From: Calonectria ilicicola
Taxonomy: Eukaryota; Ascomycota; Sordariomycetes; Hypocreales; Nectriaceae
Length of the DNA stretch: 64,000 nt
Direction: 5' to 3'
Assembly: GCA_020809705.1 (NCBI GenBank)
Contig: CP085832.1
Coordinates: 2,976,001 to 3,040,000, forward strand
Shown: one piece after another, positions 44,074 through 56,036 of the stretch
Position numbering within the stretch: position 1 is the stretch's first letter
Layout of the letters: every line of letters starts with the position of its first letter
Position numbers and translations under genes: made by a program
Notes under the pieces: generated by a model
What the model was told of the DNA's origin: nothing
Databases searched by the model: none
What the model saw: the letters and a program-made list of their open reading frames with translations, nothing else

Positions 44074-46486
44074 CTTGATGGGGTCGGTCAAGGTTAGGTT
44101 GTATCCTCATGCAACTTGGTCAGAGTGCAACCGCAGGGATCTGGATGATTCGAGATGCCCCTCGCTAGGTTGTATATCATGTACAATAGGAATATTTTAT
44201 CACACTTAGGGCGCAAGGGAGGAAATGGAGGGGGGATATTGGGTTGAAATGCAATAGACGACCCATGGGGTTGGAGCGCGAGGTGCCTTGCAGCGCGAGG
44301 GGAGAGATGGTGAACTCGGGCACTAACAAACCAAATGCGGTCAGCATGAGATGTCACTCTGTGGGTTGTAGAGCTGAAAAGTAAACGAGTTGAACTGCAG
44401 CCAAGGTGGTAGCCAGCCCGACAAAGCAAAGCAAGCATCCTTTTGCCAGTTGAAACGATCGACAATGCAGCGGCGGCAGGGCTGTCCAGGCCCCTTGTCA
44501 TGCAGAATGGCCTGCTACCCACTACCCACGTTTCCAAAGGGCACCCCACGCCGAAAAGAGATCGAGAATCTCCCCTGTCCAACCAGTCCTCGTCCCTGAA
44601 TTGGGGCGGACCAGCAAATGATAGCCTCACTTTTACGTGTATGTTGCAATGTGGTAATTGGGCCGTGGACCCGTCGAGAACAGGGCATCCCGCATCTAGA
44701 ACACCCTCGTCTTCCTTTCGCATGGTAGCGAGGGTTTCTTCCAGCATCCTTTGGATTTTGGGGAAGAAGTTTCGTTCCTCAGGCTTCCTCTCATGCATCC
44801 TCTCTTGCTTCCCCTCATATCTTTCATTTGCACATTCGCGTTTTTTTTTTTTCCGCCACTGCAAGCCTCAGGTTTGGGGACTGTCACAGCACAGCCACTC
44901 GTCATCTACTTCCACCCTATCACGATGTCTCCCTCCATCGCAGGGCCCCCCCAGAGACGGCAGAGCTTTCAAAGAAGAGGGGGTAGAATAAGGAATAAGT
45001 GAGGGGCGCATCAGGTAATACGGGCTCACGAGTATTCTGCCTTTCCCCGCCGAGCACGAGCTTATACATGCCACCGAGTCTGCCTTGCCCGCCTTGGTGC
45101 ATGACCTCTTGTCGGCCAAAAAAACCAAAACAGGCAATAAGTAAGGGGAGTGAGATGACGAGGACAAGCCTTTTGATCAGCAATAGGGCGTAGAAAATGC
45201 ATCGCAAGTACGTATCTGTATCGATAGGACAGGGCGGCGGTGAAAGGAATACGGGGCGAATTGTGGTAGCCTGGAAGGGGTGGAAGAGGCAAGGCCCACG
45301 CGGCGACAACAGCCGAGCGTGAAAAACAAACCACCTGGCACCTACTTCTGACTGGTTTGCCATCTTCATTGTAAACGAATCAAGCCTTTAAAAAGGAGAG
45401 ATATCAATTCGATTTCCTATTGAGCGGAGATATCGCATTCTTGCCGTGCTTTGCTTTGCTTTATTACACATCACATCTCAAAACCTGCCATTTCTCATTT
45501 TGCCAATTCTCGAGGCACCCCTCCCCAAGTTTGTTCGCGTTCACGAAGCCACCCACGAAAAAAAAAAAAGAAATCCGAGAAAAGAGCCAATACAAAAGAA
45601 CCAACAGCCATCCATAGGACAGAGGAAAAAAAGAAAGCCCAACAAAAGAAAATAGGCTGAGTAAGGCCATCATGACTCATGTCCAAGCAGGAGCGATGCG
45701 ACCTAGCTTCCTGCTATCACGCTTTCAAAAGGAAGGAGCCAGTCACGATCCTTGCTAGCAACATGAAACAAAGAGAGACCAAAGCCCCCGAATGTCCCGT
45801 GGAAGCAGTCCTCTCTCACACTCTCTCGCACTCTCTCTTCCATCGAGTCTCCATCCTGAAGCATCTTCCAACACATACATCACTACCGGAAGAGACGAGG
45901 AAATCCCGGGCTCTCGGCCACCGAGATTCCAGACGAAAAACAAAACGTTCCCCGCTCACCCGATTTCCACCCGCCGGTTATATCCTCGTGTTGGATCATT
46001 CCAGAAGCCTTGGAGGGTTGTTCGCCTTGCCGTCTGGCTGCCTTGTCGCCCAGGAACCGGCAGTCACCACTGTTCAAATACACCCCCCACCCCTCTCCGA
46101 CTGGGCAGCTGGTTTCAAACCCGAATCTCAACAAAACGTATATAATAATCATCGACCACGGACCCTTTTGAGTTGCTAACACAGGCAGTTTCGACATATC
46201 ATTTAGATCTTCAGAGGTCCGTGTGGAGATCGACCAACCATTCTGGGGATCCGTGAATATGGGACACCAGGCCCACAAACGATCCGAACCGTTCAGGCAC
46301 GTCAACGATAAAAAGGTCCACTCATAACAAGCGGCCGAAGCATAGGCCATCTCCATTGTTTTAGTTTAACGACAATTCTGAGAGAACTCCTTTTTACCTT
46401 GACCATAGCTGGCTTCACATCCACCAAGCAGTGCAAAACATTGGGTCAAGGCTGGGATCATGACCTCATGAGGCCGAATGCTTCAC
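44074..46486. other. Intergenic region, no gene seen
   Basis: 3' flanks of the TilS-like gene and of the zinc-finger gene meet here. Frames at 44094-44864 (minus), 44443-44991 (plus) and 45883-46356 (minus) have no domains and mutually overlap. A-rich runs occur near 45556-45660. Confidence 0.5.
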
Positions 46487-47164
46487 TCATTGATGGTACT
46501 CTTGGGTACGGGTATGCTTTTTACCACGTCGGCTTGATCGATGCTCGACCCTCACATCAGCCCTTTCGCGTCTCTGCGGTCGCCATCCCGCAGGGTGGAA
46601 GTTTTCTGACTGTGGAAGCTCATGATAGGATATAAAGTATTGATACTCGTCAGAACCGATCCTTCCGATGCTGAATAGGTGATCGATGAAGTAGTGGTCA
46701 GGTCGCATCTGCTCTACCTGCCACCCTTCCCGAAAATGGTCGGCAATGTGGTCCATTCTCTCCATATAGCACTGCTTGCGGCCTTCATACGAATCTGAAG
46801 TGGCACTATATTCATATGGACAGAACCAACAAATGCATCTCAATGGAAAGATGTGATTCAGATGGGCGTGGGCAATGTGAGTGACCCAGCCCACGACATC
46901 GTCAATATGAAATGTGGCATTGCAACCTCTATATCCATAGAACTCGCAGTGAAGACTGGGGATATAAGAAGAAACTGTCGTGTCCGAATAAGCGTTTCCT
47001 GCCTCACTGAAGACGGAGGAGCACTGAGTTCCACTGGTACAGACGGACGGAGTCCCGGACGAAAGTGTCTGATCCTCGAACATAATGTCTCGGGGATAAT
47101 ACGACCGTTGATTTTGAGCAGAGCGATTCTGGAGGAATCTGTTGATCTCGTCGGCGGAGATCAT
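46487..47164 (-). CDS. Fungal zinc-finger-like protein of unknown function
   Basis: A 225-residue frame from the ATG at 47164 (MISADEINRF). The first 80 residues are Ser/Thr-rich. Then comes CEFYGYRGCNATF, DDVVGWVTHIAHAHLNH, and RCICWFCPYEYS leading to YMERMDHIADHF. This pairs cysteines with spaced histidines twice, resembling two degenerate C2H2-type fingers. MRPDHYFIDHLFSIGRIGSDE follows, a block I associate with a variable family of uncharacterised Sordariomycete zinc-finger proteins that is often accessory and multi-copy. The tail is Arg-rich. No introns are needed. Whether it binds DNA is unknown. Confidence 0.72.
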   Translation of the reverse strand: MISADEINRFLQNRSAQNQRSYYPRDIMFEDQTLSSGTPSVCTSGTQCSSVFSEAGNAYSDTTVSSYIPSLHCEFYGYRGCNATFHIDDVVGWVTHIAHAHLNHIFPLRCICWFCPYEYSATSDSYEGRKQCYMERMDHIADHFREGWQVEQMRPDHYFIDHLFSIGRIGSDEYQYFISYHELPQSENFHPAGWRPQRRERADVRVEHRSSRRGKKHTRTQEYHQ

Positions 47165-50099
47165 GCTACCAACTGACAACTGGCCACGCGTATACTCGGC
47201 AAAGTGTAATGAAGAGGGCTGTTGGGTATTTGGGCACGTGAAGGAGCATCAAAGACCAGAGTTGTTCTTGGGTCTGGCTAGGTTCATATGCAATATCGAC
47301 CGAGTACCTGTTGAAGGCGTCTGGTGGTGGTGGAAAACCGGAATTCACCCAACTCGTTGAGATGAAAGGGAGGGAGAGGATGGTGGATCGCGGGGTCTGG
47401 TGATGACACTGCTGATGGGGATGATAAAGCACTGAGGAACAATAGGTATGTGCAAAGTGTTCGCAATACTCCGCTGAAAACGATGGGGGAAAGGGAAGGG
47501 GAAACAGTATGAGATTTGACAACCAGACCCTGATCCTTGAAGGCGACAACTGAAAACGACCTCACTCCTGCTCACAGAAGAGGGAGATAAGGAGTGTGGA
47601 CTGCTGGACGATTCGGACCAGAGGCCAGCAGATATTTGTGTGCAAGGGAAAAGGTGGGATGAGGATGATGGGATGCGACAAGCCGACACTTAAATCATTC
47701 CCGTTGACAGGTACCGGTCACTCGATCAAAGCCACTTCTTTTCTGCACTAGAAAAGCCCTGTGGTTGCTGGATTGACGTTCGAAACGACATGGACCATAT
47801 GTACATGTTTTGGCCCCCATCGGCCGCTACTTGGGCCGGGCCAACGTTGCCTCTTCGGATGTGGAACCTTGCGAGCGCAGATGCAAGCTTCTCTGGGCAG
47901 TTGCTGTGGAGGGACTACAATGTTCTCAGCGACGTGGGTCAAGTTCCGATGTCGAAGAGTTATGGTTTGGAGCGGCGTACCAAAGCCCAAGGAATTCACA
48001 ATACTAATGTGAGAGACGATGGTACACAGGATGCAATATCCCTGACTCGTGTTGCTTGTCGTCAATTTGCTTTTGACCACGGCTTGGACGTTGACAAGGA
48101 TCACTCAAAGACAATGGGAGAAGCATGCGTTTGACTTGTCCGTGGCTACCAGCCAGGGCGGGTCGTACGTGGCACGCGCCAAAAAAAACCTCGGCGCATC
48201 TTTGTCGTGAACAACCGAGATAGTCAGAGGTTTCAGAGCCGTGTAGGGAACACACCGCCTGCAGGGCTTGGCTGACAGTGGACAGAGTGCAATACAATCG
48301 ACCCGCGGAGAAGAAAAGAACCCTGGAGTGAGTGCAGGCTGCGACCACGTGGGTGCGAGACACTAGGCTCTGGTGTCTTGAGCGCCCGATTTATCCGTTC
48401 TTGGCAGAATTCCAAGGGTTCGGATTGCACGGCAATGGAACGAATTCTAGGAAATGGATTTATGCTTCAAGGGATTGATGTCTTCCAGCTCTACAATCTT
48501 GTGGGTTAGGGTGTCGATTTGGCTGCGGTGCTTGCATAGGCTAGTCCATCCGGAACGGCGCGGGGTGGGGTGGAGGAGGTATGACCAGCTTCAGTGATGG
48601 AGAGAACATGGGGATCCGCGAGACCCTGTGGATTGAGGCTGAACCTCCTCCTCCTGCTCCTCCTCCTTCACGGCGGCGAAACACTCAGAAGGGTCGGTCA
48701 CGACCCACCCATCAGCAACCCTCCGTTGGCTTCATCCGCCATGTTCTGACTTGTCCCGCCTTGGCCCTGTCTGGCACATTCGCGGCCGCATCGGGGGTCG
48801 ATGGACTGCTTGCAGCGTGCGTCACCACCCTTCGGTTTCTGTGGTTTTTGGACGCCGAGTGTGTCACTGATTCACGCTCCGAACTCTCCATCGTTCTGCA
48901 TCTACGACCAAGTTATTGGGGTTTATGCATTGATGCCTTCGTCTATCCCCATCCACCTCTAGGCAGAAGCCCCAGATACGGGCACAAACGACAAGCGTGG
49001 TTAGGCGAATGCGCTCTGTGAGCTACGTGTACGTTCTGGCACTCCTTGCCTGCCGTCAAAGAAGATCCTGGCGACCAGGAATGTGAGTCTTGCATTTCAT
49101 TTCTGCACATGCTGGGTACAGCTCCCGCTAAGCTCTCGAACCGCCTGACCCGAATATTGCTTTGACCGATTTGATTGCAAGATGTTTGTGTACGGTAGCT
49201 AGTTATGACGAAGCAAACCCACGCCCAGCCGAAGCCCCGCGCTAATCGGCCGACGCCAGCCCTACGAGTGGTCTATTTGCGAGGGTTATCCATGACGAAT
49301 AGCGGAAGAACGGGTCGAAGAGTATGACTGGGTTCGGTAGGATGATAGGGCTGAGGTGGATGGTATCCGCTTCTCTCTCTCTCTCTCTCTCTTTCTTTTC
49401 TTTTTTTCTTGTTATAAATATCAAGCGCAGCCGTTGTGAGGTAAGCTCGGGGGCGCTTGCGTCATGTGTGGTGTGGATACACAACATGACGAGTGTGGGT
49501 TGTATTTGACGCATGTGATGCTTTCATCATTCGGGACCATTTCCGTTTGGCCTCCAATATTTTTTTTGTGTCTACCTACCCACTAATTTACTATGGTAAG
49601 AGACGTCTGTACAATTTATCTTTTACGTAGGTGCTATGACTCTATGTGAATATCATCCGCTTGTGGTTTTGGTATAAGGCCCCTCCAACAAACCTGATAT
49701 TGGACTCTTTAATATATAATATATTCCTGGTATCTAAACAACCATGTGCACATTCATTTGAATGTCAGATCTTAATACGATTTAATCGGCGTGTGGTGGG
49801 TATTCTCTCAACTGCCGGAAAGGTTTCATCCGAACTTCCGGGTTATGTCTGGATAATTTAGGTGAAGCGTGTGCTTCAACGATTCTGGTATCGTTTTGTA
49901 AGGAGGGGGGGTTACGCTGTTCGTATCTCATTAGAGGTGCCATGAAATGGCACCTTGTGCTAAGTCTCGAAGGAGACCGTGCCAACTGCCCAAAGGAAAT
50001 CGATTGCTCGAATCGCCGAGGGCCATTGGGACCCAATGCCTTGCCTCCCGGTCGTAATCGAGGGTATATAATCCTTAATCTGGGCTGGGGCTTGGGTGA
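47165..50099. other. Intergenic region, no gene supported
   Basis: 2.9 kb upstream of the zinc-finger gene and downstream of the coiled-coil gene. It contains frames of up to 146 codons (for example 48581-49021, with a Pro-rich patch and no domain), a CT microsatellite at 49371-49392, and an AT-rich section at about 49500-49760. Nothing convincing was found. Confidence 0.5.
49371..49392. repeat. (TC)n microsatellite
   Basis: About eleven TC/CT units followed by a T-rich tract. A simple repeat in intergenic DNA. Confidence 0.85.
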
Positions 50100-51748
50100 C
50101 TACTCGGGGCTGCAAACGACCCTGGCCTTGACAATGACGTTGCGGTACTGTAGGTGCCCACCATACTCGTCACCGTGCTTAATGATGCCGGGGAAGGCGA
50201 CCAAGCTGATCTCACGGGTGGCCAGGGCATCCTCGTCTTCGCAGCCTAGGTCCTCCATGGTGTCGGTCTCAAAGAGGACGCTCTGGTGCGACAGGACGGT
50301 GGGCATGTAGACGCGGAGAACGGCACGCTGGACGACGAGCAGGCGGGCGAGCTCGACCGAGTTGTTGACGAGGACGCGGAGGCCCGAGTCGCGGGCTTCG
50401 GAGGGCGAGGTGCCGGCCAGGGCGTCGAGGATGCGGGTGGTGCGGGCGAGCACCTTTTCGGTGACGGCGGCCGTGGCCTCGGCGAGCTGGGCCTCGGAGT
50501 CGCGGCGGAGGATGGTGAGGGTGGAGGAGCGCCATTGGTTGACGGGCTCGTCCGAGACAGCTAGTGAAGAGTGGGTTGTTAGCTGTGGATGGTTCTCGGG
50601 GAGAGAGAGAGGAAGAGAGAGTGTGAAGGGACAACGAACAATGCGAGGTCAGGAGCTTTTCCATTTCGCGGAATTGCTTCTCCTGCTCTTCTGATAGTCC
50701 GACAAAGTAGGCGTTGAAGATCATGTCGACGAGGATTCTCGACACGATGCTCTGAAGAAGGTGGACCTTGGCTGTTGATATTAAGTCTTCGTACATGGGG
50801 ACTAATTCGCTGAGTTCGGTCTGTGTTTCTTCATCCAAGTTGCTGGCATCTGCGAAGGAGGCGCAAAGTTGCCGCCGTGTTAGCCACTGGTTTTCTCTTC
50901 TTTCCATTCCATTCCATCACGACAAGACAATTCCCCTCTGTAGACAAAGTTGCCCCGCGGGGTCGTGGTGATGGTGGGGGGATGGGTTCGCACTCACTTA
51001 GCTTGGCCTTGCGAAAGTTGACAATGACCCAGTTCTGCAGGCCGTTGCCCAGCTTGGCCATGGCGTCGCCAAACGTCTCGTCGCACTTTTGGCCCTCGGT
51101 GCGGGTGTTGTTGCTGACAAAGTCCTTGAGGCCGCGGATCTGGCTGCGCAGGCCGCGGATCTCGTCGTCGCGCTTCTTGAGCTCGCGGCGGAGCACCTCC
51201 CAGCCCTCGCGGAGCTCCTCACGCTCGCCCTCGCGCACCTCGACCTCGGTGCGCAGCAGGCGCAGCTCCGTGTCGACGCGCAGGTACTGCTGGTGCAGGG
51301 AGCTGTGCTTGGCCTGCCAGAAGGTGGCCGTCTCGCTCTCGTTCTGGCTGAGCTTGTCGAGCTGGAGCGAGAACTCGCGCTCCATGATCTCCATCTCGCG
51401 CTCGAGCTCGGCGATGCGCTCGTCCTTGTCGCGGAGGGCGGCGTCGCGGTCCCGGTCCTTCTTCTCGCGGCGCTTCTCGCGGTCCTTGCGGTCCTTGTCG
51501 CGGTCTTTGTCCTTGATGCTCCCCGTGCGGGACTCGACGTGGTGATCCTTGTCCTTGCGGTCGTTGAGCGACACGCCGCCCTCGAGGGGCTCCTCGGCGG
51601 ACGATGCGGCGTTTGTGATCATGGCGGCCCGGGGCGGCGGGGCGGGCATGCTATTGCGGTTCGGCGTCGGCGTCGGGTTGGAGACGGAGACGGGGACGGA
51701 GGCGGAGGAGCTGCCCGAGGGAGGGCGACGCTTCTCGGACGTGTTCAT
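50100..51748 (-). CDS. Coiled-coil protein, conserved in filamentous ascomycetes, function unknown
   Basis: Three exons (50998-51748, 50640-50849, 50100-50560) give 473 residues with exact phase. Start MNTSEKRRPPSGSS at 51748; the same frame stays open upstream to about 52174, but that part reads as leader. Layout: Ser/Pro-rich N-terminus, a highly charged KDKDRDKDRKDREKRREKKD-type tract (about residues 70-100), a long heptad-rich coiled coil (about 105-215), then a compact part with NASNLDEETQTELSELVPMY, ILVDMIFNAYFVGLSEEQEK and a C-terminal LVVQRAVLRVYMP followed by TREISLVAFPGIIKHG. Intron 1 is 148 bp (GTGAGT donor). Intron 2 (79 bp) has a weak GTTCGT donor but is needed for phase. No enzymatic motif is present. 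A structural or scaffolding role is only a guess. Confidence 0.8.
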
Positions 51749-53201
51749 CGTCACGGTTTGGTGCGGGGGGCGGCGGCGGGTGGCTTTGGGGTATTTATAC
51801 ACTAGGCCCTCAGGAGAGAGAGATAGAGAGAGAGAGAGACGGGAAGGAGGGAGAGAGAAGGGAGGGGGGGGGTGTGTTGGAGTGGGTTCGTCGAGCGTCG
51901 TGGATAGTCTCTCGTGGCGTTCAAAGGAGGGGAGGGGAGGGGGATGCACTATGCAGACGGTCAAGCAATGGCGGGGTCGGACGAGGCTGGACGGAGCTGG
52001 AACGGCATGATGGTTCGCAACCGAGCAGCAGCACTGGTCGAGTTTGAGGCAGCGGTCGGCGGGCGAGGGAAAGGAATTTTGACAAGGGACGACGAGACTG
52101 GCGGGACTGTTTTTGGTGGTGGTTTGAGGCAGTGCCGTGCCTTGCGTGGTGCGTGGTGTGTGGTGACAAAGCAACTATTTCGGTGCCTGGGCGGACGGCA
52201 CGGGGGACTGACGTTGGCGAGGTCCGGGCGGGCCCCCCGTAAGCGCTCAAGGCAGCGGGGTTGTCCAAGGGCCGCAGTGGGGTCCGGCTTGTGCAATGTG
52301 TGCATCTCTAGGCCGTGGAATGGCCGCTGGCTTTGCACATTTGAACGAAGCCGCCAGGCAGCGACATTTTCAATTCGAACATGTGTTTGCCATTGTGTGC
52401 TTCGTTTATTAATTCCTCGGGTTAAGTACTGTTTCTGTTCCATCATTCTCCGTCTGAGTACACCCACAGAGGGGGCGATCTAGTTGTTTCATCGCCCTCG
52501 AGCTCTCGACATCAACGATAAGCCAAACTCCGCTGGATGCACGACAAGATGCAATTGACAACGCAGACGGGTCGGTATCAAGATACAGACCGGAAAGGAT
52601 CCAAAACCCGCCCAATCTCAATACAGAAGGTCATGATTTGTAACCAGCCAGGTATAATGCGGGGTGCTGGGAGCCTGGAGTTGACCCAGTGGCCCTAGCC
52701 ATGCATGCGCATTCAGCTAAAACATTTTGTCTAGCAACGAACACTGTTTTGTCTTGGGAATTTCCGTGTAAATTATTCCCCTACATCACCTTTTCAAAGT
52801 AAAGAAATGAAAAAAAAAAGGACCAATTCAATTCCATCATTCTAGTTTATTTCTCTACCTTGTCTAAAAGCAGAAAATGCTCTCTCATACTTAGGTTTCC
52901 CCCCCCCTGGATCAATTCAACCATGTCTGCCTCGCTACCCTCATCCATGCGTAAATGTCTCTCCATCTTCCCTATCCTGATGCCTAGTACTCCACGCCAC
53001 CAGCTATACCCCCTTTCAATAGACAAACGAAGGAGACCGAAAAAAAGGGAAGAGAGGTTTATCCCTCATATCGGCCTTTGAAAATAATTCGTAATTGCCG
53101 TTTCCAGGCTCCAGCAAAGCAATTGCCACCTCTCAGCCACATATACATACGCAACACTTTGAACTTTTTTTTTTTTTTTCCCTAGGCTCCCCTTTTTTCC
53201 C
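51749..53201. other. Intergenic region, no gene seen
   Basis: First ~430 bases: leader and promoter of the coiled-coil gene, with a GA-rich run at about 51813-51870. The remainder is of mixed composition with T and A runs (52808-52817, 53166-53179) that belong to the 3' flank of the phosphoesterase gene. Frames here lack domains. Confidence 0.55.
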
Positions 53202-53900
53202 CTAGAACTCGACTGCGGCCTCCACCTCGTATGCCTCATCGTCGGTGCCCTCAATCTTCTTGGCGCCCATCCGACACAGCGTCACCCGATCAATGGGCAT
53301 GTCCTGCGCCCAGACGAAACCGTCGTACAGGCTGACCATGTCGCGCGCATCCAGAGTCAGTCTCTCGCGCTGTCGCCTGCCCCCTGGCCCCTTGACGTAG
53401 ATGGTGTTGACCACGGTGGCATGCAGGAGGAGCGGGCGGTTTTCCTCGGCCATGAGCCCGGCCTCTTGGAAGGCCCGCTTGATCTGCTCGCAGAAGCGGT
53501 AGAGGATGCCAGACTCGTCAACGGGCGGCGCGTACAGCACCGATGTCCTTGCCGGCGACTGCATAGCGTAAAGACCCTGCAAGCTTATGGACAAGCGTCC
53601 GTCTTCGGATGCAGGTCGCTGCTGGGCCGCAGCGGTCGCCACCGCCCTGGCGCCGGCTAGCATCTCGCCCAGTCGCAGACCGTGGAGCAGCTCCGTGGCC
53701 TTCTGGATGCCATCGTCCTTCAAGCTCATGACACCGAGCGTCAGGTGCATCGTCCCGAACGGCCGGACAGCATCCTGCGGTATGGCAAAGCTCGTGGGGC
53801 TTGTGACATCGGCCTTGAACGACGCCAGACTCTGGGCCAGTTGGGCACCGCCAAGGGGGAGGCACACAAAGTGTGTCGGGGGCGATGGCTTAGGAGGCAT
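53202..53900 (-). CDS. 2H phosphoesterase (AKAP7 / ASCC1-type 2',5' RNA ligase-like domain)
   Basis: A 232-residue single-exon protein made almost entirely of one 2H phosphoesterase domain. The two catalytic-type motifs are present: HLTLGV (His52-x-Thr54) and HATVVNTIY (His160-x-Thr162). The family hydrolyses or ligates 2',3'-cyclic or 2',5'-linked phosphates. The protein opens PTHFVCLPLGGAQLAQSLASFK, then AVRPFGTMHLTLGV, as in fungal AKAP7-type proteins. It lacks the KH domain of animal ASCC1. A helical middle part (DGIQKATELLHGLRLGEML) and a C-terminal WAQDMPIDRVTLCRMGAKK complete the fold. The ATG at 53900 is immediately preceded by a poly-T run on its template side. Substrate unknown; RNA processing is the likely setting. 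Confidence 0.87.
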   Translation of the reverse strand: MPPKPSPPTHFVCLPLGGAQLAQSLASFKADVTSPTSFAIPQDAVRPFGTMHLTLGVMSLKDDGIQKATELLHGLRLGEMLAGARAVATAAAQQRPASEDGRLSISLQGLYAMQSPARTSVLYAPPVDESGILYRFCEQIKRAFQEAGLMAEENRPLLLHATVVNTIYVKGPGGRRQRERLTLDARDMVSLYDGFVWAQDMPIDRVTLCRMGAKKIEGTDDEAYEVEAAVEF

Positions 53901-55369
53901 TTGTCCTTTTTTTTTCAGTTTTATTTTGTGTTATTATTTTTTCGCTCTGGACACGATCACACCACCAAGTGCGGGAGCGAGAGGAAACGGTGAGAGACTA
54001 GTAAAGATGGGTGACCGGGTTTAAATGCTGCTGCTGCTTGCAAGCTGCAGGACGCTTTTTCGCCACTGTCCCGACACTCTGGGCCTCACACCACCCGGTT
54101 GAAAGCAGGCTGGGTGGGATCTGGATCTGGATCGGTCACAATTGCCCTGCAGTTCGAGTCAGTGGGTTGCAGACGCATGGCATACGAGGTGGCATGGCGA
54201 GATAGCAGGGGTGCGAGAGTCTTTTGTTGCCGCCTGATATGATACTTTGGCCCCTCATGGTTGAATTATCTCCATGAAATGCGCCCTCATGACCACGCTC
54301 CTTGAGGCCCTGGCAGGGCTTGCAATGCAATCCTCTTCGCTGTGTCCGATATAAGGAGGGTAATTCCCGTCATCAGCAACAAATGAAACCAACGTACCGA
54401 TGAGAGAGCAGTGGAATGCGCCGTCGTCTGCTGCTGTGGTTGTGTTGTAGTTGCACCATGATGTCAAGATAGCCGTCCGAAGTGCTGCCTTGGCCCCGGT
54501 TGGCGGGCGAAGAGCTCATTGGTGACGACCCTGTACTCCACCAAAAAGAAAAAAAAACCGCCAATCTAACCTAGCCGTCTTGAGCTATGCTGACTAGTGA
54601 GGGGCATCTTGCAGATATCTGCAGTCGTTATACTCGTCATGCTCAAAGGAAAAAAAAAACGCGGAAGAGCAAGAAAACCTAGAAAAGACATACATACTCG
54701 CACACTCCCCAGCACTCATCAAGTTCACGCTATCATTGCCCTTTTAGATCCAACTCCCAAAACTCACCAAATCCCAACCCCCACAGTACAGAGTAGCCAT
54801 GCATACGGACTTACAAAACAATCACTGATCCAATTGTCTATCCCAAAACCAGCTGCAAAAACACAGCCCAAACATGGCAATTGTGAATGTCCCAGCATTG
54901 TTTGGATTCTGTTGATAGGTATACAAGATCTCCTCAGCCCAGGCTGACCGGGAGCAAGAAAACAAAAGTGTTGTCCATTCAACCAATGTCAAGGGCACCT
55001 GGATCTCCCTTAGCCATCTCTCTCCACCTTTTGCGACACCCGCCTGTTGTTGATTCATCCAAACCGTCCTCGAACCTCCTCCACTTTGGGTGGATATCAA
55101 GGGGGTATCATGCTCCATCGTTTCGAGGATATTTTTCTTTCTCCTTTGTCTGTCTCCCTGGACACGCGAAATCGAAAAAAAGGTATGTAAAGTTTGAAAA
55201 AAGACATTAGCCGTTCGAGCCGACATGTGACGATGAAAGGTTGGAGAGCAAAAGAACATCTCCTGTTGGTGCCACTCGTCACCAACGAGATGCAGCCTTG
55301 GATCCTGATGCTGCATGAAGACCCATCTGAGCTTCAAATCGTTGAGCGCCATCCAGATCGTACACAATA
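53901..55369. other. Intergenic region, no gene seen
   Basis: Promoter of the phosphoesterase gene and the 3' flank of the HPt gene. Short frames only. A/C-rich on the plus strand from about 54600. No repeat or RNA gene recognised. Confidence 0.55.
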
Positions 55370-56036
55370 TTAAGGCTTGGGCTCTCCGTAAAAATGTTTG
55401 AGAGCGACTTCAACCACTTCAAAATCCTTCTTAACAGCCTCCAAAATTTCTTCGATACGCTTTAAGCAGTCGTCCTTCTCAAGGCCAGAAGTTCCGTCTT
55501 CATTCTCCAGTTTGCCGAATCGTTGAATCTTTTCGCATGCGTCTTTGAGCTTAGTCAAGCCTAGCGTCGCCGATGAGCCCTTCAAATAGTGACCAAGGTC
55601 GGAGAGTTGTTTGAGTTTCTTTTCTTCGCTAAGAGAGAGAGGAAAAGAAGGGCCAAGGATTAGCTTGGGCGCCAACACGCAAATCATTGGAATCTTGATG
55701 CCAGTAGCACGCCAAACGACGAGCACAGAAACAAAAGGCATGAAAAAAAAAGGACTAGGCGGGTTTTCCCACTTACAGAGCTTTATCCATATCACTAAAT
55801 GTAGTCGTTACCTGATCAAAGAAATCGAATACAAGAACAGAGCTAAAAGGGTCATCGGGCTCGTCCATCTCGAGGATCTGGCCGAAAGTTTCCATATCAA
55901 TGTCTTCGACTTTTTTGAGCGATTCGACATTGCCCTCTGTGACCTATGCGACCCAGCAAGGGTGTGGTCAGTTGTGTTAATGAGCCAAATCTTTGCGGAC
56001 AAGTTGACGCACTAAATCTTGGGGTAGTTTCGACAT
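55370..56036 (-). CDS. YPD1: Histidine-containing phosphotransfer protein (Ypd1/HPT-1 type)
   Basis: Relay protein that carries phosphate from hybrid histidine kinases to response regulators (Ssk1/Skn7 type) in osmotic and oxidative stress signalling. Exons 56013-56036 (eight codons, MSKLPQDL), 55777-55943 and 55370-55628 give 149 residues with exact phase. Introns are 69 bp (GTGCGT donor) and 148 bp (GTAAGT donor). The HPt motif is HYLKGSSATLG with phospho-acceptor His77, inside a four-helix arrangement: VTEGNVESLKKVEDIDMETF / FDFFDQVTTTFSDMDKA / the His helix / a C-terminal helix ending EVALKHFYG. Length matches the family. Usually a single-copy essential gene in filamentous fungi. The unspliced third exon shows a false start extending into intron 2. 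Confidence 0.95.

Noticed and set aside
44094..44864. 256-codon minus-strand frame
   Set aside because: No domain, contains several low-complexity segments, and lies in the 3' flank of the TilS-like gene.
50831..52174. 447-codon frame including an N-terminal extension of the coiled-coil gene
   Set aside because: The extension before 51748 is Pro/Ser/Leu-rich leader-like sequence, and the 3' part reads through intron 1. The spliced model is better.
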